From Tritrichomonas musculus (taxonomy: Eukaryota; Parabasalia; Tritrichomonadida; Tritrichomonadidae), in contig JAPFFF010000023.1 in assembly GCA_039105265.1 (NCBI GenBank), positions 806,001 to 870,000 of the forward strand: a stretch of 64,000 bases of DNA, given 5' to 3'. Position 1 is the stretch's first letter, and each line of letters opens with the position of its first letter. Both the position numbers and the translations under genes were made by a program. The notes under the pieces were generated by a model, which did not search any database, was not told where the DNA came from, and worked only from the letters and a program-made list of their open reading frames with translations. Of the stretch, positions 30,147 through 42,563 are shown one piece after another.

Positions 30147-32187
30147 GAGGTATTCACCTTAAGTGACTTAACGGTCATTTTTCTTCTTTAAAATGTATTT
30201 TTAATTTTTTGAGCTAAATACAGATTATTTTTATTTCTTTTTATCATCAAAATAATCTATAAAATGTTTAAATGACGATTTGAATATTAAATTGAAGAAA
30301 AAATCATATTTTAGTTAACAATATAATTATATCATTTTATTTATAACATCGAATATATTTTGGATATCTTCATTATTCCAAAGTATTGTCACAATAAATG
30401 AAAATTTCTAATTATTTCCTAATTCAGAAACTGCAAAATCTGCATTCTTCATATAGGGTGTCCAAAAAAATTTGAGCATCTACATCTGTATAAAAGATAT
30501 AAAGATAATTTTTGATTTATTAATAACTTTTATTAATAAAATATATATAATATTAAAATTAAGCAAGAATCTTGTATATTAATTTGAATATGATTAATTT
30601 AACTTTGCATCTTTGAATATTGAATTTTTTGAGAAAACAATTAAATTTTTTTCATTAGGATTCATTTGATGGAGCAAATAAAACATATTTAAAAATGTAA
30701 ACATATATGTTATATAAAACTAATGAGTAGATTAAATAAATGCATTTGTTTATTGATTTCAGAATAAAATTATTGGTATTGTATTCAAAAAAAATTTTTT
30801 GGAAGCTTGGCAAAATATTTGCAATCTTGTTAGCATGAATAATAAGTAACTGTAAATTTTTTTTATTAAATAATATTCTTCATATGACAAATAAATTATA
30901 TATATAAAACTACGTCCTTTTATTTTGCCAAAATAGTAATAATTGGCGATTTTTTTAAATTTTGGCATTTTTGAACAAAATTGAATTTTGTTGACCTTCA
31001 AGAACAAATAAATAATTGCATGAAGATATGATCTTTATAATTTAAATTTCACATCTTACTGATTGTAAATTCGGAATAGTTTTATTTTAATATTAAAATT
31101 TGAGCTGGGAAAATTGCGAAAAAATCTGATTTCGTTTCACTTTTTGAGAGAAAAATAGCAGACATTAAAAAGTGAATAAAATCAAATTTTCACAATCCAA
31201 TATTCTACCCAAACAAAGCATATGACTTTTTTTAATTCTTAATTGTGCAACAAATAATTCCCTTTTTTTGAAAATTGATTATCTTTATGTCTTGTTGATT
31301 AATAGATCGATCATCAATTTACGAGTGATTCAATTCAGAAAAATATATAATGAACTTTTCTTAACCTTTTAATCATCAAGTGGGCTTGATAACTTATTTA
31401 TAAAGAAATAATATAATATAGTTAATTCCATTAATTATTTTAATATATATTGTTCAGCTCCATGGATATTCTAAACATAAATATATCAAAAATACTTAAG
31501 TCACCAAAAAAAAAATATAATAAATACGTTTATAATTTCTATACGTTTATGTTTTTACCATAAATTACAGTTCGTAATTATTGACACATTTAATATCTGG
31601 AATATTTTTTAATAGCACAATAAAAACAACATTTGAACTTTATTTTAAAAAGAAAAAAAATAATTTTAATTTATCATAAATCGAGATGCTCAAATTTTTT
31701 TGGACACCCTATACTTTCAAACCCAAAAAGCATTTTTAAAGAAAAACAGATGATAACTTCAAAAATTGTCTTTATATGATTCTACATCTTTAATATAATG
31801 ATTATATTGGCCATGAGAATTTATTCCTAGAAGCATTAGTGATTTTATGCGGCCAATTTTTTGGAAAATATGTTTCATTTATTAGACTCAAAATAAAAAA
31901 TAAACGTTTTTTAACGTACATATAATTACAAAAATATTCAAAATTTTTAATAAAATTAAAGTGGCATTTTGGAACATTTTTCTTTCAATTTTTTTCTACG
32001 ATATTTTACGGTTTTGAATGGCTCATAAACATTGAAAAAAATAATTTTTTTTATAAAATCGAATTTTCTCAAAAACTAGCGCATAAATAATTTTGCAATT
32101 TTTAATGTATCATTTATTAAATAAATGCGTTTTAATTTTTATATTTTTTTTAAAAAATACAGTCAAAATCCTCAAAGTGAATACCTC
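30147..32187. mobile_element. Mutator-like (MULE) non-autonomous element, 10-bp TSD
   Basis: The termini read GAGGTATTCACCTTAAG (left) and, reversed, GAGGTATTCACTTTGAG (right). They are flanked by the identical 10-mer TGTAGGGTAA at 30137-30146 and 32188-32197. A 9-10-bp duplication points to the Mutator superfamily. No transposase frame remains. A mariner-like element (30456-31709) is inserted within it and makes up more than half of its 2,041 bp. Confidence 0.75.
30456..31709. mobile_element. Mariner-like element, 26-bp TIRs, TA-flanked
   Basis: Perfect inverted repeats starting GGGTGTCCAAAAAAATTTG (30456-30481 and 31684-31709), each with TA outside. GGGTGTCC termini and TA targets are classic Tc1/mariner features. 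The 1,254-bp length fits a full-length copy, but no transposase frame longer than about 80 codons is present, so it is non-autonomous or decayed. It lies inside the Mutator-like element. Confidence 0.82.
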
Positions 32188-32220
32188 TGTAGGGTAAAAT
32201 GTCCTTTATTCAATCTACCG

Positions 32221-33784
32221 AAAAAATCAATTATAAAATATGTTGACTTCAAATAACCATTAAAATATAATATGTATAAAGTATTATATATTAATTAATT
32301 ATAAATATTATATTATTCCAAATTGTTCATGAGAAAAACTTAATTTAATTTTTCATAAAAATGAAACTGACTTTTGTCCATAAATTAACTTTTTTCTACT
32401 AACTAAAGGGGAATTTTTGCCTCAATTTTTTTTGTTAAAAAAAATGAAGATATACAAATAAATATAAAATATTTTAAAATATATTTATATAATATAAAAT
32501 ATATAATGGAACATAAAATATATATTGAATAAAATATCTAATAATAATCTTTTATTTCAAGATTTTATATACAATTAAGTGTTTTTTGACACATAGAAAT
32601 ACATTTAGTAATCCATAATTAATATAGTTATAAAAATATTTATATTAATTTCAATGAGAATAAATAAAGAATACTCATCGTAGGAATAAAAAGATAATTC
32701 AATATATAATATTTCTGAGTAAGATTATTCAAAAAAAAATTTGAACTATTTCCAAATAACTTTTTGATATAAAATCTTTATTTTTTGAAAGCTAATAATT
32801 TTTATTTCAAAACTTTTTCAATTATTACTTTTTTATTTTCCAAAAAATTGAATATTTCCGAAACAACTTTTTGTATATATAATATGATTTGGAAATATTA
32901 ATTTTTTAAAGAATTATTTATCAGTTTTGGCTGAAAATGCAGAAAAATTAATATTCCAGTTCATTGATTTCGTTTCACTCGAAAAAAACCTATTTTTATA
33001 TAAACTTTAGTATTGAATTGTTATTAAAAATATGCATAATTCTTTTTCAAAATCCACTTATTTCCGCATTTAAAAGATTCAATATCATCTTATACAAATC
33101 AATGGACAATAAATTTGCAAATTAAAAATCAAAAATTGGAAAAATTAATTATGATTTATTTGAAATATTAAATTTTAATGTAAACGAATAATAAATAATT
33201 GTTTTAAACGCATATTTAATTGAATTACTGATTCTTTTTTTAGCAAATATTTTTTGTTTATCAAAATAATGATTATTTATTAAACAAAAAATACGTTATC
33301 TACTCATTAAATAACGTTTTTTCTTAAAATGCAGATACTATTAATTTAATGCATATCTTATTTTAGGTTTAATATTTTATCAAAATAGTTAATATATATA
33401 AATTGAGTATATATATAAGTATTATCATATGATATATTTTTAATTACTCTATTTAATAAAAAGATATAAACATATTATTCGAATTCATTTGAGAATAAAA
33501 ATAAAAATTGAATAAAAAATTAGGATTTGTATCAAAAAGTTTAAATTTTTGAATGAAAAACATCTTTTTTATCATATCTTTTTTTTGCTACGATAAATTT
33601 TTTTTATTACTAATTAACATTTTATCAGAATTGAAAATTAAAATTATTTATCATATTTAAAAATCACAAATCCAAATTTGAAAAAAATCTCAAATCGGTT
33701 CCCCTTTTACTAACTATAAATATTTTTTTACTTTCTATTAAGCCTCTAATACTTATAAAAAATCAACTCATTTCTTCAACTTAA
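32221..33784. other. AT-rich non-coding stretch
   Basis: About 1.56 kb of very AT-rich sequence with homopolymer runs. I see no ORF, inverted repeat or tandem repeat that I can support. Confidence 0.5.
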
Positions 33785-34894
33785 ATGATAAAGAAGAGAA
33801 GTACAGCCGATGGTGTTCAAGCTAATGTTTCACTTGAACCATCTGCAGTTGCATCATCTACTTCAAGCATAAACAATGATACCATTATTAATAGGAGAGA
33901 TGACAGCAAGGAAGATATGGTTATTACAAGAGAAGTAGAAACACAAATAGATTATATTGAGGTTGAATAAGATATAAGGAATGTTATTTTAGAAGCATTT
34001 GCACAACCTCAATATATTCTATTGCATGTGAATGACATCTCTTATATCTTAATGAATACTACTTAATCAAGACAAGGCACTATTAGGTAATACTTCGACA
34101 TCATTCACATGCATAATATCATTAAGGAAATACTATATGTGAATGATGTCGAAGTACAACTTATTGAAAGCATATGATTTGGTGCAGCTAAGAGAAACTC
34201 AAAAAAAAAAAAAAAAAAAAAAGATAGATGCTATTATGATTATTAGAGATAATGAAGAGGTAGTTATTGACTTGAAACAGGTATATAATAAAGAGTACAA
34301 TGATTTTTAAATTAGTTTTCTAGTAAAACTTTTGGCAAATGGTGTCCAAGACAAATTTATTAATTGAGTATATGATTTTATATGAATGTATATATAAAAA
34401 AATCCTAATGATTTTATAACTTTAGTGAATCCAATTGAATATAAAAGTTTTTAGCTATCAAAAAGTTGGTAAGAGCTCAAAAACAGTATCAGAGGCTTTA
34501 GAAAAGTTTTTTAATGATCAAGATAAAGGGTATCTATCAAATAATGTATTAGATTTCATAAGAAGCAAGAATGTAATTTATCGAAGAACTGATGACGATA
34601 ATCACAATGCATTAGGAATTATTAACATATTGATGAGAACACTAAAAAACTTCTTTGGTGAAAAAAGATTTGTTGATGAAGTAGTAGAGGTTGAATTTAT
34701 ATATATCTCCTTATCTTTTAATTGATTACTGAAATCAAATTTAAAACCTCATGATTTCAAGCCTGTTGAAAAGGTTAAACTATTTTTTTGGAAAAATCCT
34801 TTCAGTAAAAACCTAAAAAATATATCCAAAATAATTCATATTATTGATTCCAAATCATGAAAGCAATTTTGGTAAAAGATTCCTAGTAATCTAT
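33785..34894 (+). mobile_element. Maverick/Polinton fossil, left part, with integrase remnant
   Basis: A degenerate coding stretch on the plus strand. The region about 34435-34740 resembles the C-terminal half of the retroviral-type integrase of trichomonad Mavericks (motifs DDDNHNALGIIN and RTLKNF). An upstream piece at 33785-33970 is unassigned, followed by a local inverted repeat around TGAATGATGTCGAAGTA (34092-34157) and an A-rich tract. The fossil is broken in several places and then interrupted by an 8.2-kb P-like transposon. Similar debris resumes on its far side. It looks old. Confidence 0.65.
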
Positions 34895-35241
34895 TAATTA
34901 AAATGTGTGTGGAAACTCCCTTGTTTTAATAAATGGCCAAATTAATAATGTTCTTTCATATATTATTATTTTTTATAGATTAATATAATACTGTTTAATC
35001 ATTTTATTTATAAATATTCTTACTTTATTTAATGATATATTAAAAATAATACGAAAAAAAATTGAATAGAAATTTTTTAATTTTCATAGAATTTTTTGAT
35101 TATTTGAAAAAAAAAATTATAAAAAAATTAAATATTTCCTATGTTGCTATATTTTATATTTCTGTATTTATTATATTAATGTTTTATTTTGTGTTTTTGT
35201 ATTTATATTAGTATTTATTTTTTATATTATTTAATTCTTAA

Positions 35242-38070
35242 ACGTTATATTGATAAAATATTATTTTTTTATGTAAACTAGTCAAATAATTTATTTTTTC
35301 TATGCTCAATTGAAATTGAAAGAGTTAAGTGAAACTCTTTTGAGAGAAATAAAAAATGTAAAATATAGAAAATATTATATAATTATTCATTAATACCCAG
35401 ATCATTTAATATTTATAATAACTATATGACACATATATATTATATATATTATTATTGTGTATTAATAAAATAATAATAATAATTATTTAATGAATTATTC
35501 GATGCGGTAAATTTTATTTAATAAATTCTGAGCATAAAGTAATAACTCACATCACTAAGTTCAGAAAAAATAAAATCACCAAAAAGGGGTATTATTAAGG
35601 ACATTATTATATGTTTTATATATTATATATTATTATATATATATTAATAATATATATAAAATATTATTACTTTGATATACTTACAAAATAAAAAGATACC
35701 ACTATTTAAAACTAAAAGTTCAGAAAATATTCATATCACTAAGTTCAGAAAAAAATTAATAATATATCTTTTAAATATATTAATATATATTTATTATTAG
35801 AAAATAAAATTTTTTATATAGCATTATATTAAAATATATATAAATTATATAATATACAGATATCATATTTATAGTTGGTGGACATAATTATGTTTTTGGG
35901 ACATAATCATGTTTGCTCAACTTTTTGAATGGTACACAAAAATAAAACACATTTTTCTCAATACTTTTTAAAGATAATTTGATAATATTATATACTTTAT
36001 TAATGTATTTAATGTACATCATTATTTAATTAAATGAGCTATTATATTTGTGATTTATATGACGTTTTGCCATTAATATAAAAAAAAGTCAAAATGCTTA
36101 TTTTATTCTCAATAATTGAAACTTGGGATTTAATAATAATATCTTTAATTCATAATCAGTAATGATATAATTTTGTCAGATAATTGATATCTAAAAAATT
36201 TCATATAAGAAAATTTTGATGCACAAAATATTGTTAAAAATCATATCACTTTTTTGTTTTTTTCCAATAAAAAATAAAAACTTTTAAATTTTTATTTAAA
36301 TATTTGATATAATGCATATAGTATAATGATATTGAAAGAATAAAATTGGCGGTTCTACTCAAGATCTATTACCTTAATGAAAAAGAGTAACTTCTGAAAT
36401 ATCTTAAAAAGACTTTCAATTTTAGACATTGAGAAATTATTTTCATTATTTGAATAGTTCTTCTATACTTACCTAATATTTATTGATTAATTGCTATTTT
36501 TAATGCTATTATAATAGAAAAAATAAAAAAAGTGAAATTTGAATATTTCTTAGAAAAACCTGAAATCTTGATGGGCAACAATGATTTTTAGAGGATTAAT
36601 AATATATTTCATTGTATGTGTTATCACATAATGTAATTCTGAAATCATATCAATTATGCATGAGTGATTTATGAATGATTTTGAATGAAAAAAAGAAAAA
36701 TGAAATTTTTCCAAGATTGATTCTTTTTCAACCATATTATTATATTTAATATATTATATGCATCATATAGATGATTAATACTGCATCTAATTTGAAATAA
36801 AATAAACTCATTTTTCAAAATTAGTAATTTTGTATGAATGATTTTTGTCATATTTTGAAAACACTTTTTCTTTTTATATAATTATTATTTCAATAAATTT
36901 TTTTCTAAAATATAATATATACATTATATTCTAAAATAATAACTATGTTGGAGCTAATTAAAACAACCTTTTTTTTTTGAAAAAGCATGAAATGTGATAT
37001 GAAATGAGTTTTTTAAATAGTGAAATGAAAATGAAACCATTTTTTCTAATTATCTATTTTATTTCAATAAATAATAATGATACATTTTAATTATAGATGA
37101 AAAGTAAATTAAAAATTTTTTTAAATAATAAAAAAATATTCAGAAATTAAAAATTCGATATCATATTTATGATCAAATTTAGTTTGATAAAAGTGAATGA
37201 AAATCGGGGAATAGAATGTATCCAATATGATATTAATTGTTCTACAATTGTTTTTTTAAAAGTCCAATTTGAATATATAGAAATGATGTGAAAACATAAT
37301 TATGTCTCCAAAACAGAATTATGTCCACCAACTATACATATTTTTTATTAATTTCTTATTACTAGAAAAATTTGTGTTAAGTGATATGAATATTTTCTGA
37401 ACTTTTAGTTTTAAGTAATGTTATCGATCTATAAAAATAGTATATCTGTATATAAATAGTTTATATAATTTATATATATGTATTTATATATTTGTTTTAT
37501 ATTATATAAAGAATAAAAATTTATTTATCTGGAATAAACTGATTTTTAATCAAATTTATTTTTCTGAACTTAGTGATATGAATATTTTCTGAACTTTTAG
37601 TTTTAAATAGTGGTATCTTTTTATTTTGTAAGTATATCAAAGTAATAATATTTTATATATATTATTAATATATATATAATAATATATAATATATAAAACA
37701 TATAATAATGTCCTTAATAATACCCCTTTTTGGTGATTTTATTTTTTCTGAACTTAGTGATGTGAGTTATTACTTTATGCTCAGAATTTATTAAATAAAA
37801 TTTACCGCATCGAATAATTCATTAAATAATTATTATTATTATTTTATTAATACACAATAATAATATATATAATATATATGTGTCATATAGTTATTATAAA
37901 TATTAAATGATCTGGGTATTAATGAATAATTATATAATATTTTCTATATTTTACATTTTTTATTTCTCTCAAAAGAGTTTCACTTAACTCTTTCAATTTC
38001 AATTGAGCATAGAAAAAATAAATTATTTGACTAGTTTACATAAAAAAATAATATTTTATCAATATAACGT
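35242..38070. mobile_element. TTAA-flanked element with about 510-bp inverted repeats
   Basis: Arms 35242-35752 and 37562-38070 are almost exact reverse complements, starting ACGTTATATTGATAAAAT. TTAA lies immediately outside both ends (35238-35241, 38071-38074). No coding sequence is seen. TTAA targets suggest piggyBac or Kolobok kin. The arms end in a short motif, ATATCACTAAGTTCAGAAAA, of which an extra copy is found on the right side near 37380. It inserted 35 bp downstream of the P-like transposase stop codon, so it is younger than that insertion. Confidence 0.82.
35872..37334. mobile_element. Mariner-like element nested in the TTAA element
   Basis: Inverted ends of about 45 bp (start TAGTTGGTGGACATAATT) match at about 40 positions and are flanked by TA. 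Each end holds two copies of GGACATAAT-type sequence, as in bipartite transposase-binding sites. The 1,463-bp body has no intact transposase. It is the innermost of four nested layers here. Confidence 0.7.
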
Positions 38071-38108
38071 TTAAAAATGAATGATTATATAAAGTAATTA
38101 TGATAAAA

Positions 38109-41100
38109 TTATTTTCTTTCATAATTATGATTACGGCTGATAATTCGGGTTCCAGAATTTACACCTGATAATTTTGGAATAATAGTAGGTGTTTTTTCAC
38201 GCAAAAATGTTGTGAGCTTCCATGCATTCGAATCAAAGAAATCGGTTGGCAATATTTCATTATTGCAGATGCTAATTAATTCTTTTGGAATTGCATCAAA
38301 TATAATTGTATCTGGGAAATCTAAATCCCATCCATCTGACGTTTTGCTGCCAGCTAAATAGCATCTTCCCCGGACTGGATTTGGATTCTTTCCCAGATTT
38401 CTTAAGAGCCTTTCTCTAATAAGACTTTTGGAAATAATATAAAGAGCATTCTCAGATGTATCATTTCCGTTTGATCCTTGCCTAATTTCTCCAAATTTTA
38501 GCTCTAAAGGGTGAGAGCCTAATGAAATTGTGTTGAGCGATTCACCAAAATACAAGAATGCAAAAGCATAACAAAATAGATTATTAATAATTCTTTTGTA
38601 ATTATTATTATCTATAAAATTTACAACATTTTGCGAATTTATTGTAAGTCTTTGCCAGTCTCCATTGTTTTTTTTAAACAATATTAGTGTATAATACAAA
38701 GTTTTACATATTTGAAACCTAGCTGAAACTGTGAGTTTTGTTGACTGAATTGCGGTTAACAATAAAACCACAATAAATTGATATGTGTAAAATGGAAAAT
38801 GAAAATGTGATCCTAGTAAATGCAAATTTTCAGTGTTAAAGAGAATCAGAGAAAGATCGTCCCTCATTGTCGTTATTGAACTATTTTTTTCGATCTCCTC
38901 TTTATAAAATGAACTTGTTTGTAACAGTATTTTTTCTATATCTTTATTAATCAAAGAACTTTTTGGTGTCATTAGAATTTTTGATGTATTATATTTTCTT
39001 TTCATAGATTTCATTAAATGCAACAAGTCAGATGATGGAAACTCATCATCATAGTGTTCCATCATTTTAACTTTTTCTTCAAAGGTACCTTTTATATTTT
39101 TCATATAATCATAAAATCGATTATGAAGAGAATTAGTTTTAGAATCAGCATCCGATGCAAACCATTTAAAATCGAAGTTGCATTCACGACCTACTTTTTT
39201 AATTGGTACTCTTTTTTCTAGAAGTTCATCAGTATAGTGTCCTGTTTGGCTAAATGCAACATGAATTATTTCAGGTTTTAAATCCTCCTGCACTGGTTGA
39301 ATTTCGTAAACCGAAAAACCACTTTTCCCAGTATGTATCGGGTTCATTGTGGCTATATCAGTAGCCAAAACTGCAGTGATAATTTTATCATCATCGGATG
39401 TATATATTCTATGTATTTCGTTCAAAACAACTTTTAACTGATTAATGTTCAATAAATTATTTTTCGTTTCTCGTATATCATCTCTAAATGAACTTCTTAT
39501 CGTTTTCTCCGATGGCATAGGCAAAAACTCACATAGCTTTCTGTAAGCTTGAGGTGAATAAGAAAATAAAATAAAACCTATGTCTTTCAATGTGTCAGAA
39601 TATCTCCTTCCTTTAGGTGTGATCTTCATTTGCTTTATTAATTCATCTATTAGTGTTTCTGATAATATTGGTGGACCTGCTTCAACATTATTATTTATTT
39701 CATTAATTATGTTTATTGCTTTAATATTGTCTTTAAAAATCTCTTTTAATTGTTTCTCCTTTTCTGCAAGCTTCTTTTTAAAATCAAATATTTTGGCTTT
39801 GTACATTTGATTAATTCTTTTCATATTCAAAGCTTCTTTCTTAAATCTTAGTGTTTCTTTTCTCTCTCTCATTAACTTCATTTTATCATTCTTCTGTGTA
39901 TTTGCACTCTCAGTTTCATTATGCTGTAATTCGGCACAAGATTTACTTATAAGCTCATTGATTAATTGTAAGCACAATTGAACTGAATGAAACAATGCTT
40001 GAATTACTTGATATAATGAAGTTTTATCGTTAAAATGAAAATTATAGATATCTAAAAAGTTTTCAATTTCAATAAACTTTTCATTAAATTCGTCCAACAT
40101 TTCGTTTCTGATATCCAAAATGCTATCAATTGCTTTTATTTTATTTTGAACAGAACTTACATAGCTTTCTAAATGTAGAGCATAATTAATAAAAGCAGAA
40201 GCAATCTGGTCTTGTGATGGAGGAGAATTCGCCAATGATGAAGTAAGCTGGCCTTGTGATGGAGGAGAATTCATCAATGATGAAGTAAACTGGCCTTGTG
40301 ATGGAGGAGAATTCATCAATGATGAAGTAAGCTGGCCTTGTGATGGAGGAGAATTCGCCAATGATGAAGTAAGCTGGCCTTGTGATGGAGGAGAATTCGC
40401 CAATAATGAAGTAAACTGGCCTTGTGATGGAGGAGAATTCATCAATGATGAAGTAAGCTGGCCTTGTGATGGAGGAGAATTCATCAATGATGAAGTAAGC
40501 TGGCCTTGTGATGGAGGAGAATTCGCCAATGATGAAGTAAACTGGCCTTGTGATGGAGGAGAATTCGCCAATGATGAAGTAAACTGGCCTTGTGATGGAG
40601 GAGAATTCGCCAATAATGAAGTAAACTGGCCTTGTGATGGAGGAGAATTCATCAATGATGAAGTAAACTGGCCTTGTGATGGAGGAGAATTCATCAATGA
40701 TGAAGTAAACTGGCCTTGTGATGGAGGAGAATTCATCAATGATGAAGTAAACTGGCCTTGTGATGGAGGAGAATTCATCAATGATGAAGTAAACTGGCCT
40801 TGTGATGGAGGAGAATTCGCCAATGATGAAGTAAACTGGCCTTGTGATGGAGGAGAATTCATCAATGATGAAGTAAACTGGCCTTGTGATGGAGGAGAAT
40901 TCATCAATGATGAAGTAAGCTGGCCTTGTGATGGAGGAGAATTCATCAATGATGAAGTAAACTGGCCTTGTGATGGAGGAGAATTCGCCAATGATGAAGT
41001 AAACTGGCCTTGTGATGGAGGAGAATTCATCAATGATGAAGTAAACTGGCCTTGTGATGGAGGAGAATTCGCCAATGATGAAGTAAACTGGCCTTGTGAT

Positions 41101-42563
41101 GGAGGAGAATTCGCCAATGATGAAGTAAACTGGCCTTGTGATGGAGGAGAATTCATCAATGATGAAGTAAGCTGGCCTTGTGATGGAGGAGAATTCATCA
41201 ATGATGAAGTAAACTGGCCTTGTGATGGAGGAGAATTCGCCAATGATGAAGTAAACTGGCCTTGTGATGGAGGAGAATTCGCCAATAATGAAGTAAACTG
41301 GCCTTGTGATGGAGGAGAATTCATCAATGATGAAGTAAACTGGCCTTGTGATGGAGGAGAATTCATCAATGATGAAGTAAACTGGCCTTGTGATGGAGGA
41401 GAATTCATCAATGATGAAGTAAACTGGCCTTGTGATGGAGGAGAATTCATCAATGATGAAGTAAACTGGCCTTGTGATGGAGGAGAATTCGCCAATGATG
41501 AAGTAAACTGGCCTTGTGATGGAGGAGAATTCATCAATGATGAAGTAAACTGGCCTTGTGATGGAGGAGAATTCATCAATGATGAAGTAAGCTGGCCTTG
41601 TGATGGAGGAGAATTCATCAATGATGAAGTAAACTGGCCTTGTGATGGAGGAGAATTCATCAATGATGAAGTAAGCTGGCCTTGTGATGGAGGAGAATTC
41701 ATCAATGATGAAGTAAACTGGTCTTGTGATGGAGGAGAATTCATCAATGATGAAGTAAACTGGCCTTGTGATGGAGGAGAATTCATCAATGATGAAGTAA
41801 ACTGGCCTTGTGATGGAGGAGAATTCATCAATGATGAAGTAAACTGGCCTTGTGATGGAGGAGAATTCATCAATGATGAAGTAAACTGGCCTTGTGATGG
41901 AGGAGAATTCATCAATGATGAAGTAAGCTGGCCTTGTGATGGAGGAGAATTCGCAAATGATGATTGTGAATCTGTAATCTGAGGTATTAGGTAACGCTTT
42001 GGTTTTGATTTCAAATCTGTTAATGATGAAGTAAACTGGCCTTGTGATGGAGGAGAATTCGTTAATGGTGATTGCGAATCTGTAATCTGAGGTATTAGGT
42101 AACGCTTTGGTTTTGATTTCGAATCTGTTAATGGTGAAGTAACCTGGCTTTGTGATGGAGGAGAATTCGTTAATGGTGATTGCGAATCTGTAATCTGAGG
42201 TATTAGGTAACGCTTTGGTTTTGATTTCGAATCTGTTAATGGTGAAGTAACCTGGCTTTGTGATGGAGGAGAATTTGTTAATAGTGATTGTGAATTAGTT
42301 AAAAGAGGTTGCGAACCTTTTAATGTTGAAGCAAACTGGCTTTGTAATGGAAGAGAGTTTGTTAATGTTGATTGCGAATCTGTAATCTGAGGCATTATAT
42401 TACAGTTTAATCCTGATTGAGAGTTTGATACATAACTTAAAAAAGAATGATCTGAGATGTTTGTTTGTGAATTAAAGTTTACGATATTTGCGATGCGTTT
42501 ATACGGTTTTTGTGAAAAAATAAATATAGGAGTGCCTTGCGAATTTTCTATCACCTTGGACAT
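38109..42563 (-). CDS. P-element/THAP9-like transposase with long N-terminal tandem repeat (1,484 aa)
   Basis: An intact frame from ATG 42563. Residues 1 to about 90 are Ser/Gln/Thr-rich. Residues about 90-790 are tandem repeats, first three 36-residue units and then about 42 units of NSPPSQGQFTSSLM type. Residues about 800-960 are helical and coiled coil. The C-terminal 500 residues resemble P-superfamily transposases: a helical motif RRYSDTLKDIGFILFSYSP, then a likely RNase H-fold triad at Asp1069 (ATDIATMNP), Asp1138 (FASDADSKTN) and Glu1354 (HPLELKFGEIRQG). The spacings of 69 and 216 are close to those of the Drosophila P transposase (73 and 228), which leaves room for the GTP-binding insert. 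No C2CH THAP zinc finger is visible, which is unusual since family members use it to bind DNA. It would catalyse excision and insertion of the surrounding element. The family call is from motifs; a domesticated role is less likely given the intact ends. Confidence 0.82.
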   Translation of the reverse strand: MSKVIENSQGTPIFIFSQKPYKRIANIVNFNSQTNISDHSFLSYVSNSQSGLNCNIMPQITDSQSTLTNSLPLQSQFASTLKGSQPLLTNSQSLLTNSPPSQSQVTSPLTDSKSKPKRYLIPQITDSQSPLTNSPPSQSQVTSPLTDSKSKPKRYLIPQITDSQSPLTNSPPSQGQFTSSLTDLKSKPKRYLIPQITDSQSSFANSPPSQGQLTSSLMNSPPSQGQFTSSLMNSPPSQGQFTSSLMNSPPSQGQFTSSLMNSPPSQGQFTSSLMNSPPSQDQFTSSLMNSPPSQGQLTSSLMNSPPSQGQFTSSLMNSPPSQGQLTSSLMNSPPSQGQFTSSLMNSPPSQGQFTSSLANSPPSQGQFTSSLMNSPPSQGQFTSSLMNSPPSQGQFTSSLMNSPPSQGQFTSSLMNSPPSQGQFTSLLANSPPSQGQFTSSLANSPPSQGQFTSSLMNSPPSQGQLTSSLMNSPPSQGQFTSSLANSPPSQGQFTSSLANSPPSQGQFTSSLMNSPPSQGQFTSSLANSPPSQGQFTSSLMNSPPSQGQLTSSLMNSPPSQGQFTSSLMNSPPSQGQFTSSLANSPPSQGQFTSSLMNSPPSQGQFTSSLMNSPPSQGQFTSSLMNSPPSQGQFTSSLMNSPPSQGQFTSLLANSPPSQGQFTSSLANSPPSQGQFTSSLANSPPSQGQLTSSLMNSPPSQGQLTSSLMNSPPSQGQFTSLLANSPPSQGQLTSSLANSPPSQGQLTSSLMNSPPSQGQFTSSLMNSPPSQGQLTSSLANSPPSQDQIASAFINYALHLESYVSSVQNKIKAIDSILDIRNEMLDEFNEKFIEIENFLDIYNFHFNDKTSLYQVIQALFHSVQLCLQLINELISKSCAELQHNETESANTQKNDKMKLMRERKETLRFKKEALNMKRINQMYKAKIFDFKKKLAEKEKQLKEIFKDNIKAINIINEINNNVEAGPPILSETLIDELIKQMKITPKGRRYSDTLKDIGFILFSYSPQAYRKLCEFLPMPSEKTIRSSFRDDIRETKNNLLNINQLKVVLNEIHRIYTSDDDKIITAVLATDIATMNPIHTGKSGFSVYEIQPVQEDLKPEIIHVAFSQTGHYTDELLEKRVPIKKVGRECNFDFKWFASDADSKTNSLHNRFYDYMKNIKGTFEEKVKMMEHYDDEFPSSDLLHLMKSMKRKYNTSKILMTPKSSLINKDIEKILLQTSSFYKEEIEKNSSITTMRDDLSLILFNTENLHLLGSHFHFPFYTYQFIVVLLLTAIQSTKLTVSARFQICKTLYYTLILFKKNNGDWQRLTINSQNVVNFIDNNNYKRIINNLFCYAFAFLYFGESLNTISLGSHPLELKFGEIRQGSNGNDTSENALYIISKSLIRERLLRNLGKNPNPVRGRCYLAGSKTSDGWDLDFPDTIIFDAIPKELISICNNEILPTDFFDSNAWKLTTFLREKTPTIIPKLSGVNSGTRIISRNHNYERK
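40207..41960 (-). repeat. 42-bp tandem repeat array (about 42 copies) in the transposase gene
   Basis: Units of exactly 42 bp (14 codons) with GATGGAGGAGAATTC as the constant core. They differ almost only at a few sites: M or A before NSPP, F or L after GQ, and an occasional LLAN or QD variant. Near-identity across 1.75 kb means recent expansion by unequal exchange or slippage. Confidence 0.95.
41962..42285 (-). repeat. 108-bp tandem repeat, three copies
   Basis: GAATCTGTAATCTGAGGTAT-containing units start at 41962, 42070 and 42178 and encode a 36-residue repeat ending KPKRYLIPQITDSQS. Each includes one PPSQ(S/G)Q unit, so the shorter 14-residue repeat probably arose from this longer one. 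Confidence 0.9.

Larger units (their letters stand above)
29371..32220. mobile_element. Possible outer element bounded by a 26-bp imperfect inverted repeat
   Basis: CGGTAGATCTAAAAAAGGAC at 29371 matches the reverse complement of 32195-32220 at about 21 of 26 positions. No target duplication is visible. It encloses two better-supported elements and may be an older, eroded transposon into which they inserted. No coding sequence is seen. Confidence 0.4.

Noticed and set aside
34092-34157. Inverted repeat around ACTTCGACATCATTCACAT as a separate MITE
   Set aside because: It has no target duplication and lies wholly inside the Maverick fossil; more likely a local duplication.
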